NCBI RefSeq assembly: GCF_022836435.1
Contig: NZ_BQXC01000001.1
Coordinates: forward strand, 1,624,121 to 1,688,120
Reading direction: 5' to 3'
Source of the DNA: Nitrosomonas sp. PY1
Lineage (GTDB): Bacteria > Pseudomonadota > Gammaproteobacteria > Burkholderiales > Nitrosomonadaceae
DNA length: 64,000 bases
A program made the translations under genes and the position numbers. Under the pieces are notes generated by a model, which did not search any database, was not told the origin of the DNA, and saw nothing but the letters and a program-made list of their open reading frames with translations. Positions 50,001 through 58,883 of the stretch are shown piece after piece; position 1 is the first letter of the stretch; the number at the start of each line of letters is the position of its first letter.

Positions 50001-50152
50001 CCGATCAACAGTGTTGTTGGATGACTGGTTGAAGTACTATAACGGGAAATGTACTCACCAAGGAAAAATCTGCTGCGAGCGCACGCCAATGCAAACTTAA
50101 TTGACGCAAAAGAGGTATGGGACGATAAAATCACCTCATTGAATAGCTAAAC
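50000..50152 (+). pseudogene. IS481-like transposase 3' fragment
   Basis: From about 50000 the frame reads DDWLKYYNGKCTHQGKICCE RTPMQT, then after a one-base shift LIDAKEVWDDKITSLNS and stop. This is the C-terminal end of IS481-type DDE transposases (DWL.YYN..RTHQGK.C.GRTPM). It abuts the IS256 piece with no gap. Confidence 0.65.
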
Positions 50153-50203
50153 TTGATCTAACAGGTACATCATCAAATCGGGGATTGCCAGATCGGGTCT
50201 GAA

Positions 50204-50314
50204 TTACCACAATTTAATAGCTTTTCTGAGAGACGTATTAGTCAGGATATCTACAATCGCCCACACATCTAATCCTAAAACCATTAAACCAAACAATCCT
50301 CCGATCTGATCCAT
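50204..50314 (-). CDS. Truncated PLDc_N-type small membrane protein
   Basis: 36 residues from an ATG at 50314 with GGAG upstream: MDQIGGLFGLMVLGLDVWAI followed by VDILTNTSLRKAIKLW and stop. The opening matches the short PLDc_N (phospholipase D nuclease N-terminal) membrane proteins, which normally run to about 55-65 residues with a second helix (W.LL...P..G...W). Here the second half is missing and transposon-like sequence begins immediately beyond the stop, so it looks cut by the neighbouring IS481-type insertion. It may still be expressed as a one-helix peptide. Confidence 0.5.
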   Translation of the reverse strand: MDQIGGLFGLMVLGLDVWAIVDILTNTSLRKAIKLW

Positions 50315-50429
50315 TTTGTGACTCCAATAGCTTTCCGTAATGTCTTCTACCTAACTTTAGAGCTAAAAAACTAATCTGCGGCTTTCCCTTATAATCGTTT
50401 CAGTAATGGCTTTCACTTAGCTATTACTA

Positions 50430-50780
50430 TTATTTACTGCCTGTTATTTTAGCGACAATATAGCCAACGAAAAAAGCAATAGCGACACTGGTAACAGGAT
50501 TTTTCCTCACGCGAGCACTAATTTCTTCCAAGCCATCGTCCGCAGCTTGTTGTGTATCACGTATTTTATCGGTTGCTTTTTCGCTGTAATGCTCAAATTC
50601 TCTTTCAATTTTATCGCCAATATGTTCAATACCTTTTTCACTGATCCTTTTAATATCTTCCATTAACTCGCTGACTTGAGCTTTAAGTATTGCAAGATCT
50701 TGTTTTAACTCTGCTTCAGTTTTGAGTTCCTTAAGATCTTTTAAGTTGCTTGGATTGGGTGTAGCTTTTTCCTGAGCCAT
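50430..50780 (-). CDS. YqjD/ElaB family (DUF883) ribosome-associated membrane protein
   Basis: 116 residues. A long helical, charged region (residues 15-85, coiled-coil-like: LKQDLAILKAQVSELMEDIK) is followed by VRKNPVTSVAIAFFVGYIVA KITGSK, the C-terminal tail anchor preceded by the RxNP motif typical of YqjD/ElaB. In E. coli such proteins tie ribosomes to the inner membrane in stationary phase. The ATG has GGAAATCTCC-like sequence just after it, and AGGAGA lies upstream on its strand. Stands alone. Confidence 0.88.
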   Translation of the reverse strand: MAQEKATPNPSNLKDLKELKTEAELKQDLAILKAQVSELMEDIKRISEKGIEHIGDKIEREFEHYSEKATDKIRDTQQAADDGLEEISARVRKNPVTSVAIAFFVGYIVAKITGSK

Positions 50781-51028
50781 GGAAATCTCCTATAAGTATG
50801 ATAGTAATGGAATGCACTAAATGATAGAAACTACATATAACTGCACTATAGCGTCGGGTCAGTTATATCAGAACAAAAGAAGAAACTCTATGATTAATAT
50901 TGGATACAAAATAGTCATTGCGCTAGATTTTTTTACTTGAAGCGAACTTATAAAAAGATTAAAACTTTTTTGTATTCTTGTTGTAATCTCTAACTCTATG
51001 TAGTTCACTATATAGAGAAACAATCATA

Positions 51029-52864
51029 ATGAAATTATCTTTTGTTAAATCCGATACATCATATTCATTTATTTCGATGTTGATAAGTATTGCCTTGGTA
51101 TTAGCATTTATGTACTGGGCGCGAGTTATTGTAATTCCCGTTGCATTATCGATATTAATTACTTTTTTATTAGTACCCACAGTCAACTGGCTAGAAAAAA
51201 TTTATATTCCTCGTGTACTCGCAGTGATACTGATGACAGTTATTTCGTTGTCATTATTTTTGGGAGCTACCTATGCCATTACTAAGCAAATCGACAGCTT
51301 GGTAGATTCATATCCGCAGTATGAAGACAATATTACTGCAAAAATTTCTCAAATTAATGAGCAAGGCAGTAGTGGCCTATTTGATAAATTTCATAGCGTA
51401 GCAGAGCGACTGTATGAGCAATTAGAGCAAGCTCAGAAAGACTCTAAAATCCAAAAGATATCCTCTTCAGGAAGTCAGGAAGCGTCACATGCACAACCAG
51501 TAAAGATCGTTGAGGATAGCCCATTCCATTTCTCTGCGTTATGGGGAATCGCAGGTCCTGTACTTGAGCCGTTAGCAAACATTGGCTTAGTGATTGTGCT
51601 GATAATTTTTATGCTAATTAACCGAGAAGACTTACGTGACCGGTTCATTGCACTGGTCGGCATTGGTCAAATGACCGATACCACACGTGCACTCGAAGAT
51701 GCAGGGGACAGGATCAGTCGTTACCTATTAATACAATTATTTATTAATTGTTGTTATGGTATGGCAGTGGGTATAGGTTTATGGTTGATCGGTGTCCCAT
51801 ACTTCATATTATGGGGTTCATTCGCGGCATTGTTGCGTTATATTCCTTATTTAGGCGCTTGGTTGTCCGCTTTGCTGCCAATTGCTTTGAGTTTACTGAT
51901 TTCGCCAGATTGGAGCATTGCGTTAATGGTTATCGCACTATTCTTAATGTTGGAATTGGTTACTAACATGATTGCTGAACCAATGCTATATGGACGTGGT
52001 ATAGGTGTATCACAAGCGGCGTTACTCGTTACCGTGGCATTCTGGGCGTGGCTATGGGGCCCCATTGGTCTTATATTGGCTTCTCCTTTGACAGTTTGTT
52101 TGGCAGTTTTAGGCCGACACGTCCCTTTTCTTAAGTTTCTCGATATTTTGCTCGGTGATCGACCCACTCTATCGTCTTCACAGCGTTACTATCAAAGACT
52201 CTTAGCCAAGGATGAAGATGAGGCTTCCGATATTATTGAAAGATACATTGAAGATGACTCCATGGTTCATGCATTCGATAAGATTATTATTCCAGCGTTG
52301 TCATTGGCAAGAGCAGACTTAAGATCAGGCAAATTGGATGAACTCAGCCATAAAGAAATGGTGGAACTGAGTGGTAGTATTCTGGAAGATCAACGTAGTG
52401 AAATGTATGTTATCGAATCAAAAGAAAAGAAAACAGAAAAAGAAAGCAACGATGGAGCCACATCCCCCTTGCCTGTAACTTCCGTGTTAGCTGTTCCTGC
52501 GCGTGATTCGACAGACAAGTTGCTGGTTGATGCCTTGTCGATGTTACTCGATCCCAGTCGTTTCGAGATTCATGCCTCACCTGGAGGCATAGTGTATGAT
52601 ATTTTAGCTGATGTTAAACGGCGTACTCCAGATGTGTTAGTGATTTTATCCGTTCCTCCAGGAGGAGTTGCGCATGTGCGTCATATTTGTAAACGTATTA
52701 CCGCACGATTTCCAGATTTACGTATTGTCGTTGGACGGTTAGGCTTGTACGAGGAGGATCAGGAAGAAAATCGTAGACGATTAAGTGAAGTAGGCGCTGA
52801 TTACATTGTTTTTAGTTTGGCAGATGTGGTATCGGAACTTAATAAATTATCAACATTAGATTAG
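51029..52864 (+). CDS. AI-2E family transporter with extra cytosolic domain
   Basis: 611 residues. The first 370 residues form the AI-2E/PerM transporter unit with about eight membrane helices (for example VIVIPVALSILITFLLVPTV, WGSFAALLRYIPYLGAWLSA LLPIALSLL). About 240 residues follow, absent from the usual 350-residue PerM: a charged helical part (390-480) and an alpha/beta domain (about 485-611, VLAVPARDSTDKLLVDALSM LL..., VLVILSVPPGGVAHVRHICK, ADYIVFSLADVVSEL) resembling receiver-like or B12-binding-like folds. No phospho-acceptor or cobalamin DxHxxG motif was seen. The transported molecule is unknown. Confidence 0.85.
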   Translation: MKLSFVKSDTSYSFISMLISIALVLAFMYWARVIVIPVALSILITFLLVPTVNWLEKIYIPRVLAVILMTVISLSLFLGATYAITKQIDSLVDSYPQYEDNITAKISQINEQGSSGLFDKFHSVAERLYEQLEQAQKDSKIQKISSSGSQEASHAQPVKIVEDSPFHFSALWGIAGPVLEPLANIGLVIVLIIFMLINREDLRDRFIALVGIGQMTDTTRALEDAGDRISRYLLIQLFINCCYGMAVGIGLWLIGVPYFILWGSFAALLRYIPYLGAWLSALLPIALSLLISPDWSIALMVIALFLMLELVTNMIAEPMLYGRGIGVSQAALLVTVAFWAWLWGPIGLILASPLTVCLAVLGRHVPFLKFLDILLGDRPTLSSSQRYYQRLLAKDEDEASDIIERYIEDDSMVHAFDKIIIPALSLARADLRSGKLDELSHKEMVELSGSILEDQRSEMYVIESKEKKTEKESNDGATSPLPVTSVLAVPARDSTDKLLVDALSMLLDPSRFEIHASPGGIVYDILADVKRRTPDVLVILSVPPGGVAHVRHICKRITARFPDLRIVVGRLGLYEEDQEENRRRLSEVGADYIVFSLADVVSELNKLSTLD

Positions 52865-52971
52865 TGACTCTATGGTACACGGTTACTACTTTCCTTTTTT
52901 AAGGTGCAACAAAATACCAAATAGCTATTGAGCTTTATATCAATAATTTAAAAATAAACAAATAAATAGTT

Positions 52972-54084
52972 ATGAGAATAATAATCTTAACCTTAATAAG
53001 CTTATTGGGAGGATCGCAGGCTTATGCTTTTGACATCAATCCATTCAAAAAATATGATGGCAGCCATGAGCTAGTTCTTAATGATGAAAATACCCAAAAA
53101 GCCGCTGGCGTTGTTGCAAGCATCATTATTCACCCGGTTCATGAGGAATTGACTGTTCGATCATTTAATTTAGTCAAAGAACGGAGAATGCCAGGTTTTG
53201 AACGTATTAATGATGAATTGATTGAGACAGTAATTCGTGGTGTGCGATGGAATGATGATCCGCTCAACTTATTACCGGATCATCCTATAGCTTGGTTTGA
53301 TAATTTTAAGAACGCAAGTGAAAATTCTGATCGCATTACCAGTCATTACGATTTGTTTTATCGTAGCCATCACCACGATCTACAATTCTTGCATGCGATG
53401 GCTTCTTCGGATCAGGAAAAAGCAGGGGATACACTAAAAGCAGTTATGATGTGGTCCGAGTTTAGCTACAAAGTAGCGAGTGGATTTATTCCTATTCACA
53501 CGCATTTAGATAAAATGCATCAGTTTTTGTCACCTGAAGCTGCACGAAGCTTTAAAAAACATTTTACCCATGATGGGTTACGTAAAAAATGGACACCAGC
53601 TTATTTATTTTCGCTAAAGTGTATTCGAGAGAAAGTGGGATCTAATTTATTTACGCCTCTGGATTGCTCAGAAACAGATTGGCGGCCAATGAAAAAGAAT
53701 GTGCAAAATATCGCGTTAGGTAGCTTGTTGCATGTTATTCAAGATTCATTTTCTGACAGTCACGTTTCCCGGAATCCAGAATATGAAGGCGAATATTCTT
53801 TGATTCATGGTCGATCCAAGATAAATAATTTTAATGCTTATACCAAGCAGAGCTTCAATTTACATCGTGGCGCCGATGGTTATCCCCGTGATTTTGAAGC
53901 CGCTATGAGTGAACAGGATTTAAATCTTGAAGAGGCTTGTGCGCAAGTCATATCCAATGTATTGCTCGATCGGAACAAATCGAAAAAAGGAACGCACTGG
54001 CGCAAAACTGCGAATTATTTAGAAAATGGCGTTTTTCGCATTATCAATCCTAATGCTTTAGCTGGCGCCGGTAAATATGAATGA
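52972..54084 (+). CDS. Secreted zinc-dependent phospholipase C/nuclease-like protein
   Basis: 370 residues with a signal peptide (MRIIILTLISLLGGSQAYA). His/Asp-rich motifs recall the all-helical S1-P1 nuclease/zinc phospholipase C fold: VIRGVRWNDDP, SHYDLFYRSHHHDLQFLHAM, IPIHTHLDKMH, and especially GSLLHVIQDSFSDSHVSR (HxxxD...H). Such enzymes use three zinc ions to cleave phosphodiesters. The assignment is by motif only. No Pho box was found upstream. It stands alone, 107 bp after the AI-2E gene. Confidence 0.55.
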   Translation: MRIIILTLISLLGGSQAYAFDINPFKKYDGSHELVLNDENTQKAAGVVASIIIHPVHEELTVRSFNLVKERRMPGFERINDELIETVIRGVRWNDDPLNLLPDHPIAWFDNFKNASENSDRITSHYDLFYRSHHHDLQFLHAMASSDQEKAGDTLKAVMMWSEFSYKVASGFIPIHTHLDKMHQFLSPEAARSFKKHFTHDGLRKKWTPAYLFSLKCIREKVGSNLFTPLDCSETDWRPMKKNVQNIALGSLLHVIQDSFSDSHVSRNPEYEGEYSLIHGRSKINNFNAYTKQSFNLHRGADGYPRDFEAAMSEQDLNLEEACAQVISNVLLDRNKSKKGTHWRKTANYLENGVFRIINPNALAGAGKYE

Positions 54085-54126
54085 CCCCGCCCCAAGGGAA
54101 GGTTAGATGTGATCGAAACAACAAAA

Positions 54127-54164
54127 ACGGGAGATCAAAAACAAGTTGCCGCTTGATTCTCCGT
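54127..54164 (+). terminator. Imperfect hairpin after the phospholipase-like gene
   Basis: Arms 54127-54138 and 54153-54164 pair over 12 positions with one mismatch and two G-T pairs, 43 bp past the stop. No T-run follows, so a terminator role is uncertain. The rest of the gap up to 54389 shows nothing recognisable. Confidence 0.3.
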
Positions 54165-54389
54165 ACACCAGATTTGACTATAGCTCAATGACTAACTAGA
54201 TCAGCAATATTAAGTATTTCTATCAATTCAAGTTCAATTGCTAAAAAATTTTGATTAAGGCTCTGAATGGGTTGATATAAGACCCATACCAACAGTGGAT
54301 GATACGGCAAACCTATTAGAATTATCCCAAAGAATCATTCTAACTAATACCTCTCTAAATGAAACAAGCTCAAAAACAAAGATGTTTGT

Positions 54390-54542
54390 ATGACAAAGAG
54401 AATATTAATCGTTTCATTACTGCTGGCAATAGCTTTTCATATGTATTACCTATTCACCGATGATGGCAGAGTCTTAGCGTTTGAATTAATTAGCCTGCTT
54501 GTTGCATTTAACTGCTCAATGATGTTGTTGGCAGAAGATTAA
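54390..54542 (+). CDS. Hypothetical small two-helix membrane protein, 50 residues
   Basis: ATG at 54390 opens MTKRILIVSLLLAIAFHMYY then LFTDDGRVLAFELISLLVAF NCSMMLLAED. Two hydrophobic segments separated by a short polar loop make a hairpin membrane peptide plausible. No strong ribosome site and no known relatives come to mind, so it is offered as a candidate only. Confidence 0.4.
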   Translation: MTKRILIVSLLLAIAFHMYYLFTDDGRVLAFELISLLVAFNCSMMLLAED

Positions 54543-54752
54543 TTTCCACAACAAATTTAGGTTAACGGATGTGTAAAATTTTGAGAAGTGCATTTCAAAA
54601 TGTGAGTAATTTTAGGTATCTAAAAAATTAGCTCATTATTGGCGAATGCTGATAAAGCATTTTATAGACTCTCCTCGCAAGTAGCTACTGAATATTAGAT
54701 TTATATAGGGTGTACTATAATTCTATTCATTCAAAGATTGAGGTGTGGAAAA

Positions 54753-55625
54753 TTGAGAGATTTGCAGCAAGAAATTGATTGTAATGTGCAAAGTGCTTTA
54801 CGAGAAGATTTAGGTTTAATTGGCGACATAACAGCTTCTTTAGTTCCAAATCATAAACAATTACGGGCTGAAGTAATTTCTCGAGAAAATGCAGTATTGT
54901 GTGGTACAAAGTGGTTTGAATCCTGCTTCTTAGCATTGTCATCTGAGATAGAAATCTACTGGTTTGCATTTGATGGTGACTATGTTCAGGCAAACGATAA
55001 GCTGTGCCAAATTCAAGGAAATGCGCAAGCATTGCTGACTGCCGAACGTTCGGCGCTGAATTTCTTGCAACTATTATCCGCGGTAGCTACGCAAACCAGG
55101 CACTTTGTTGATGCTGTTGCTGGCACTACAGCGACTATCGTTGACACAAGAAAAACTTTGCCAGGACTACGTATTGCGCAAAAATATGCTGTCAAATGCG
55201 GCGGTGGCACCAACCATCGCTTAGGTTTGTATGATGGTATTTTAATTAAAGAAAATCATATCTTGGCTGCAGGAGGGATAGCAACGGCAATAAAAGATGC
55301 ACAGGCTATCGTGCCCTTAGGTGCATTTATTCAAATTGAGGTGGAGTCATTGAATGAATTGGAGCAAGCATTAACAGCCGGAGCAGAGATGATTTTATTA
55401 GATAATTTTACCCTCGAGCAGATAAAAGAAGCGGTTGCTATTACTCGATACCAGCATGGACATAAAAAAATCATTCTAGAAACATCAGGCAATATAACGT
55501 TACAGAACGTGCGTGAAATCGCTGAAACAGGTATCGATAGAATTTCGATTGGCAGTTTAACTAAAAACATACATGCCATTGATTTATCATTAAGATTGTA
55601 CGATTTACAGCCTCAATTGTATTAG
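54753..55625 (+). CDS. nadC: Nicotinate-nucleotide pyrophosphorylase (carboxylating)
   Basis: 290 residues if started at the TTG at 54753, which has GAGGTG seven bases upstream; a second TTG at 54738 is in frame and no ATG is available. Family text: ALREDLGLIGDITASLVPNH, ISRENAVLCG, LLTAERSALNFLQLLSAVAT, VDTRKTLPGLRIAQKYAVKC GGGTNHRLGLYDGILIKENH, and EVESLNELEQAL. It makes nicotinate mononucleotide from quinolinate in NAD synthesis. Single gene on the plus strand. Confidence 0.93.
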   Translation: MRDLQQEIDCNVQSALREDLGLIGDITASLVPNHKQLRAEVISRENAVLCGTKWFESCFLALSSEIEIYWFAFDGDYVQANDKLCQIQGNAQALLTAERSALNFLQLLSAVATQTRHFVDAVAGTTATIVDTRKTLPGLRIAQKYAVKCGGGTNHRLGLYDGILIKENHILAAGGIATAIKDAQAIVPLGAFIQIEVESLNELEQALTAGAEMILLDNFTLEQIKEAVAITRYQHGHKKIILETSGNITLQNVREIAETGIDRISIGSLTKNIHAIDLSLRLYDLQPQLY

Positions 55626-55786
55626 TCCATTTAGCTTGAATCTGCTATAAAGCTTCTGTACGAGATTGAGCTAGCAATAAAAAACTCACTAGGTTACTGG
55701 ATTTAGAGTTTTTGTATAACCTAACACCAAAATAATTATAAGAACAGAAGATAGGTAATCAAAGTAGGTACCTTCCCCCAAATTAA

Positions 55787-55815
55787 TTGATGCCAGCGTG
55801 ATTTTCTGGCATCAA
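55787..55815. terminator. Bidirectional hairpin between nadC and the SCO1-like gene
   Basis: A perfect 10-bp stem TTGATGCCAG (55787-55796) and CTGGCATCAA (55806-55815), loop of 9, between convergent genes. T-rich sequence on both sides is moderate. Confidence 0.65.
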
Positions 55816-55836
55816 AGATTCTATATTTTGCGTATG

Positions 55837-56502
55837 TTAAGCGAAATGATTATGAAAAGTGTGTATTGCTTTGGGATCTAAGTGGTTGATGGTTGCCATA
55901 ATTTGCTCGGGATCAGCGAGGGAAGGTGCCATGCTCCAACGATCCAATGCAGCATTGCCAATACGTACCATGCCGGTATGATTGTCTTTGACTACATCAA
56001 GCTCAACTTCATAATCAAAGAATCCTAGTTTGCGGCGCAGTAATTCAATATCGCCAGGAGCTCCAGTGAGAAATTTCCAATTTCCCTGAATGCCAAAATT
56101 TTCGGCATAATGTTTAAGCACTACCGGCGTATCCAATTCTGGTTGCAATGTGATCGAATACATGAAAACATCTCGCCCTGCACGTTCACCAAGCATATTT
56201 TGTACTGCAAGCAGATTGGCAGTCGTTTTCGGACAAGTATCGCCGCATTGCGCATACATCATATTAATCGCAACTACTTTGTCGCGAATCAAGTCATCAT
56301 AGAAACGAACGGCTTTCCCTTCATGGGTATATACCGTGACGTTTGGAAACGGCGCAGAAGTATCTCCATCCCATGTGCTTGTTAAGGCACTGCTGCCGAA
56401 TTTATCCCAAGTTGAGCTTAAACCAATGGCGCCCAGCGCGCCCAAACCAACTCCAGTCAGTATTTTTCTACGGGAATATATAGCATTTTTTATTTTATTC
56501 AT
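55837..56502 (-). CDS. SCO1/SenC-family copper chaperone-like protein, Tat exported
   Basis: 221 residues from the ATG at 56502 (GAGGG nine bases upstream; a TTG at 56523 inside the upstream gene is less likely). The N-terminus YSRRKILTGVGLGALGAIGL is a Tat-type signal. The thioredoxin-like SCO fold has the copper motif CGDTCP (CxxxCP) in MMYAQCGDTCPKTTANLLAV, and the third ligand His in DNHTGMVRIGN. SCO proteins deliver copper to cytochrome oxidase or other cuproenzymes. It follows the multicopper oxidase gene by 13 bp, so it probably serves that enzyme. Confidence 0.88.
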   Translation of the reverse strand: MNKIKNAIYSRRKILTGVGLGALGAIGLSSTWDKFGSSALTSTWDGDTSAPFPNVTVYTHEGKAVRFYDDLIRDKVVAINMMYAQCGDTCPKTTANLLAVQNMLGERAGRDVFMYSITLQPELDTPVVLKHYAENFGIQGNWKFLTGAPGDIELLRRKLGFFDYEVELDVVKDNHTGMVRIGNAALDRWSMAPSLADPEQIMATINHLDPKAIHTFHNHFA

Positions 56503-56515
56503 AATATAACCCTCT

Positions 56516-58375
56516 TTAGTCAACGATATCCCAACGTACCATCATGGCATGATCCTCATGGATCATATTGTGGCAATGCATGACATATTTACCGGGGAAA
56601 TCTCGGAATCGCATGAATAACCTCACCCTTTCACCCGGCCCTAATACATACACATCCTTCCGCCCTCTTTCGTGAGTCGGTATGGGTATTGCTACTCCAT
56701 TCCTGAATCGATTTAGAATGTGCCCTTCCTCGAAATGGATATGGACCGGATGTGCCCAGCCACCGGAGGGATTATCCAAGTCCCATATTTCTGCACCACC
56801 TAACTCAATCCGTGCAGCGGCAGAATTAACGTTGACTAGCTTGTCGTTGATGCTCCAGAAGCCATTTCTACGGGAAAATACCCACCGCCTAACGGGTGCG
56901 GCGGCGATTTCTGCCGCTGTTGGACGACGAATGGCACGCAGCGCAGTCGGAACACGGCTCACATCTGCTACTGGAGGATTACGGTTTACAATAATTTTCA
57001 TTATCCGAGTACCCGGAGCTTGTACTGCACCCGGGCCACGGGTCGAAGTTTGCGTTAAACGGTTGACGAGATAGAGTTCTGTGTTTAATGCAAAACGAGA
57101 AAAATCTACTACGATATCCCCCCGTTCAGCGACGCCTAATCGAACTCTCGTTTGGTTTTGCAACGGCGCGGGTAAAAGGTTACCGTCGTTAGCGATATAG
57201 GTAAATGGCTGCGCTACATTTGCAGTATTAACCAAATAAAACTCATAAAAGCGACTGGGTCCAGCATTCAATAAGCGAAAACGGTACTTACGCCGAGCAA
57301 CATTGAGTACCGGTTCAATTTTGCCATTTACGGTGATCTTGTCACCCAAAGTACCTTCAGGGTCAAGTTGATCGAAAATATGAATTCCATTGACATCGAA
57401 GCGTTTATCCTGGAATGCTAATGGATAGTCGTACGGACCGCTTGGTAATCGCAATGCAGCCGGATTAGTATCGCGCTCATCCCCCGAATCGATATCATCA
57501 TAGATTAAATAAAATCCGGCCATACCGCGACTTGCGTTGGCTGCGGTAAAATCTAAGCAATGATCGTGGTACCACAGCGTACCCAATGCTTCACGTTTGT
57601 CACCACCGACCGGATTGCTCGTATTGGTATTGCTATTTGGGTTTCTTGGAAACTCATCGAATCCGGCATAGATATTTGGATAAAATTGATCTTTAAATTT
57701 TCCTGGTTTATTGAGTGTTGGCCCTGCTTTAGTTTCACTAAAATAATCGCCCGGAAATCCGTCGCTCTCAGAAGGCGTATGTAGATTATGCAAATGCAAA
57801 CTGATTTCCGGTGTGCCAAACCCCGTATGATTAGCTGGTAACTGGTTATGTAACCGAACAATGACCGGCCGACCGTAGCGTGCATGAATGGTAGGATTTG
57901 CATAAGGATTACCATTTGCATCCTTGCCCATATATTGCCAGCTTAATTGCGGCGGATAATCTGGATGAAATACATGATTCGTAATAGCCTGAGCTTTTAG
58001 CTCATAAGTATCCGCCTCATCGGGTGGAAGCGTTGGCTCATTGAAAAACTCACCCCAGCGTTGATGATCGTTCCGTCCGCACTCATCAAAGTCAGTGTTG
58101 GCTCCGCCTTGTGGGATAAGATTATTATCCGTAAAAAGATCCGTTTGCGGTAACGGTTCTACTGCATCAGGTAGCGTTACTAACCATGGTGTTGTTGCTG
58201 GACTTGGCGGTGGTGCCGGCGGAGCAACCTGTGCTGTGCTTTCTCTCGTGGTTAAAATAGCGGGAGCTGCTAGCAATGTAGCACCAGTTGCTTTGAAAAA
58301 TGTGCGCCTCGATGTATCTACTATATTTAAATCATTGGTACTTTTGTGCCCAAGATCCTTTTCTTTTTGTTTCAT
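56516..58375 (-). CDS. Tat-exported multicopper oxidase (CotA/bilirubin-oxidase-like)
   Basis: 619 residues. The signal TSRRTFFKATGATLLAAPA is twin-arginine type. All four copper-ligand blocks are intact: EISLHLHNLHTPSESDGFPG D, GTLWYHDHCLDF, WAHPVHIHFEEGHIL and GKYVMHCHNMIHEDHAMMVR W, the last with the HCH Cys and a downstream Met at the type 1 site. Three cupredoxin domains fit the length. It oxidises phenols, metals or similar while reducing oxygen to water. It leads an operon with the SCO1-like gene and is divergent from an RTX heme peroxidase. A Pro-rich segment follows the signal. Confidence 0.92.
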   Translation of the reverse strand: MKQKEKDLGHKSTNDLNIVDTSRRTFFKATGATLLAAPAILTTRESTAQVAPPAPPPSPATTPWLVTLPDAVEPLPQTDLFTDNNLIPQGGANTDFDECGRNDHQRWGEFFNEPTLPPDEADTYELKAQAITNHVFHPDYPPQLSWQYMGKDANGNPYANPTIHARYGRPVIVRLHNQLPANHTGFGTPEISLHLHNLHTPSESDGFPGDYFSETKAGPTLNKPGKFKDQFYPNIYAGFDEFPRNPNSNTNTSNPVGGDKREALGTLWYHDHCLDFTAANASRGMAGFYLIYDDIDSGDERDTNPAALRLPSGPYDYPLAFQDKRFDVNGIHIFDQLDPEGTLGDKITVNGKIEPVLNVARRKYRFRLLNAGPSRFYEFYLVNTANVAQPFTYIANDGNLLPAPLQNQTRVRLGVAERGDIVVDFSRFALNTELYLVNRLTQTSTRGPGAVQAPGTRIMKIIVNRNPPVADVSRVPTALRAIRRPTAAEIAAAPVRRWVFSRRNGFWSINDKLVNVNSAAARIELGGAEIWDLDNPSGGWAHPVHIHFEEGHILNRFRNGVAIPIPTHERGRKDVYVLGPGERVRLFMRFRDFPGKYVMHCHNMIHEDHAMMVRWDIVD

Positions 58376-58536
58376 TCCATCCCTCTCTTTTTATGGATCT
58401 ACAATTCGCCTCTACAATAACCAAAATTAATGTAAATCAATGGAGTTACTTTTTAGTTTTTGTTATTTACTTGAAATACCTTAAATTATTGCGAGATAGA
58501 CGATCGCAGAATCCTATAAGCAGAGGATTTTTCTGT

Positions 58537-58648
58537 AAATAAGCGAAATGCCTGTTTTCATATAAGTAGTGACTTAGTTTTTGTTCATTTCTGATACAAA
58601 TTACTAATTAAGTAAATACTTATATAAAAACAGGCATTTCGCTTATTT
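58537..58648. repeat. Long inverted repeat (32-bp arms) between the oxidase and peroxidase genes
   Basis: Arm 1 (58537-58568) begins AAATAAGCGAAATGCCTG; arm 2 (58617-58648) is its reverse complement with a single mismatch. The spacer is 48 bp. The size and AT-rich ends suggest a small mobile repeat (MITE-like) or a strong cruciform/RNA hairpin in the divergent regulatory region. The rest of 58376-58883 has no recognised gene. Confidence 0.75.
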
Positions 58649-58883
58649 ATTTATAGCATTAGCTACTTTAGTCTGTGACATGTAGCGATGGATGCGATTT
58701 TTAAGAATTTGAGCAAAGTAACATCAATACTTTTGCTATCCAGATGAGCATGGATGTGTTCATCAATTAAATTGCAAAAACAGAAACGGATAGCAATACG
58801 ACTAATGCTAAGACATTAAAAATCGCCGAAAGAGCAGATTAGCACGCATCAATAATAATAACAATAATAAATGAGGCGATTAA

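Noticed and set aside
57553..57921. 122-codon minus-strand frame within the multicopper oxidase gene
   Set aside because: Shadow frame of a well-supported gene on the same strand; no independent signals.
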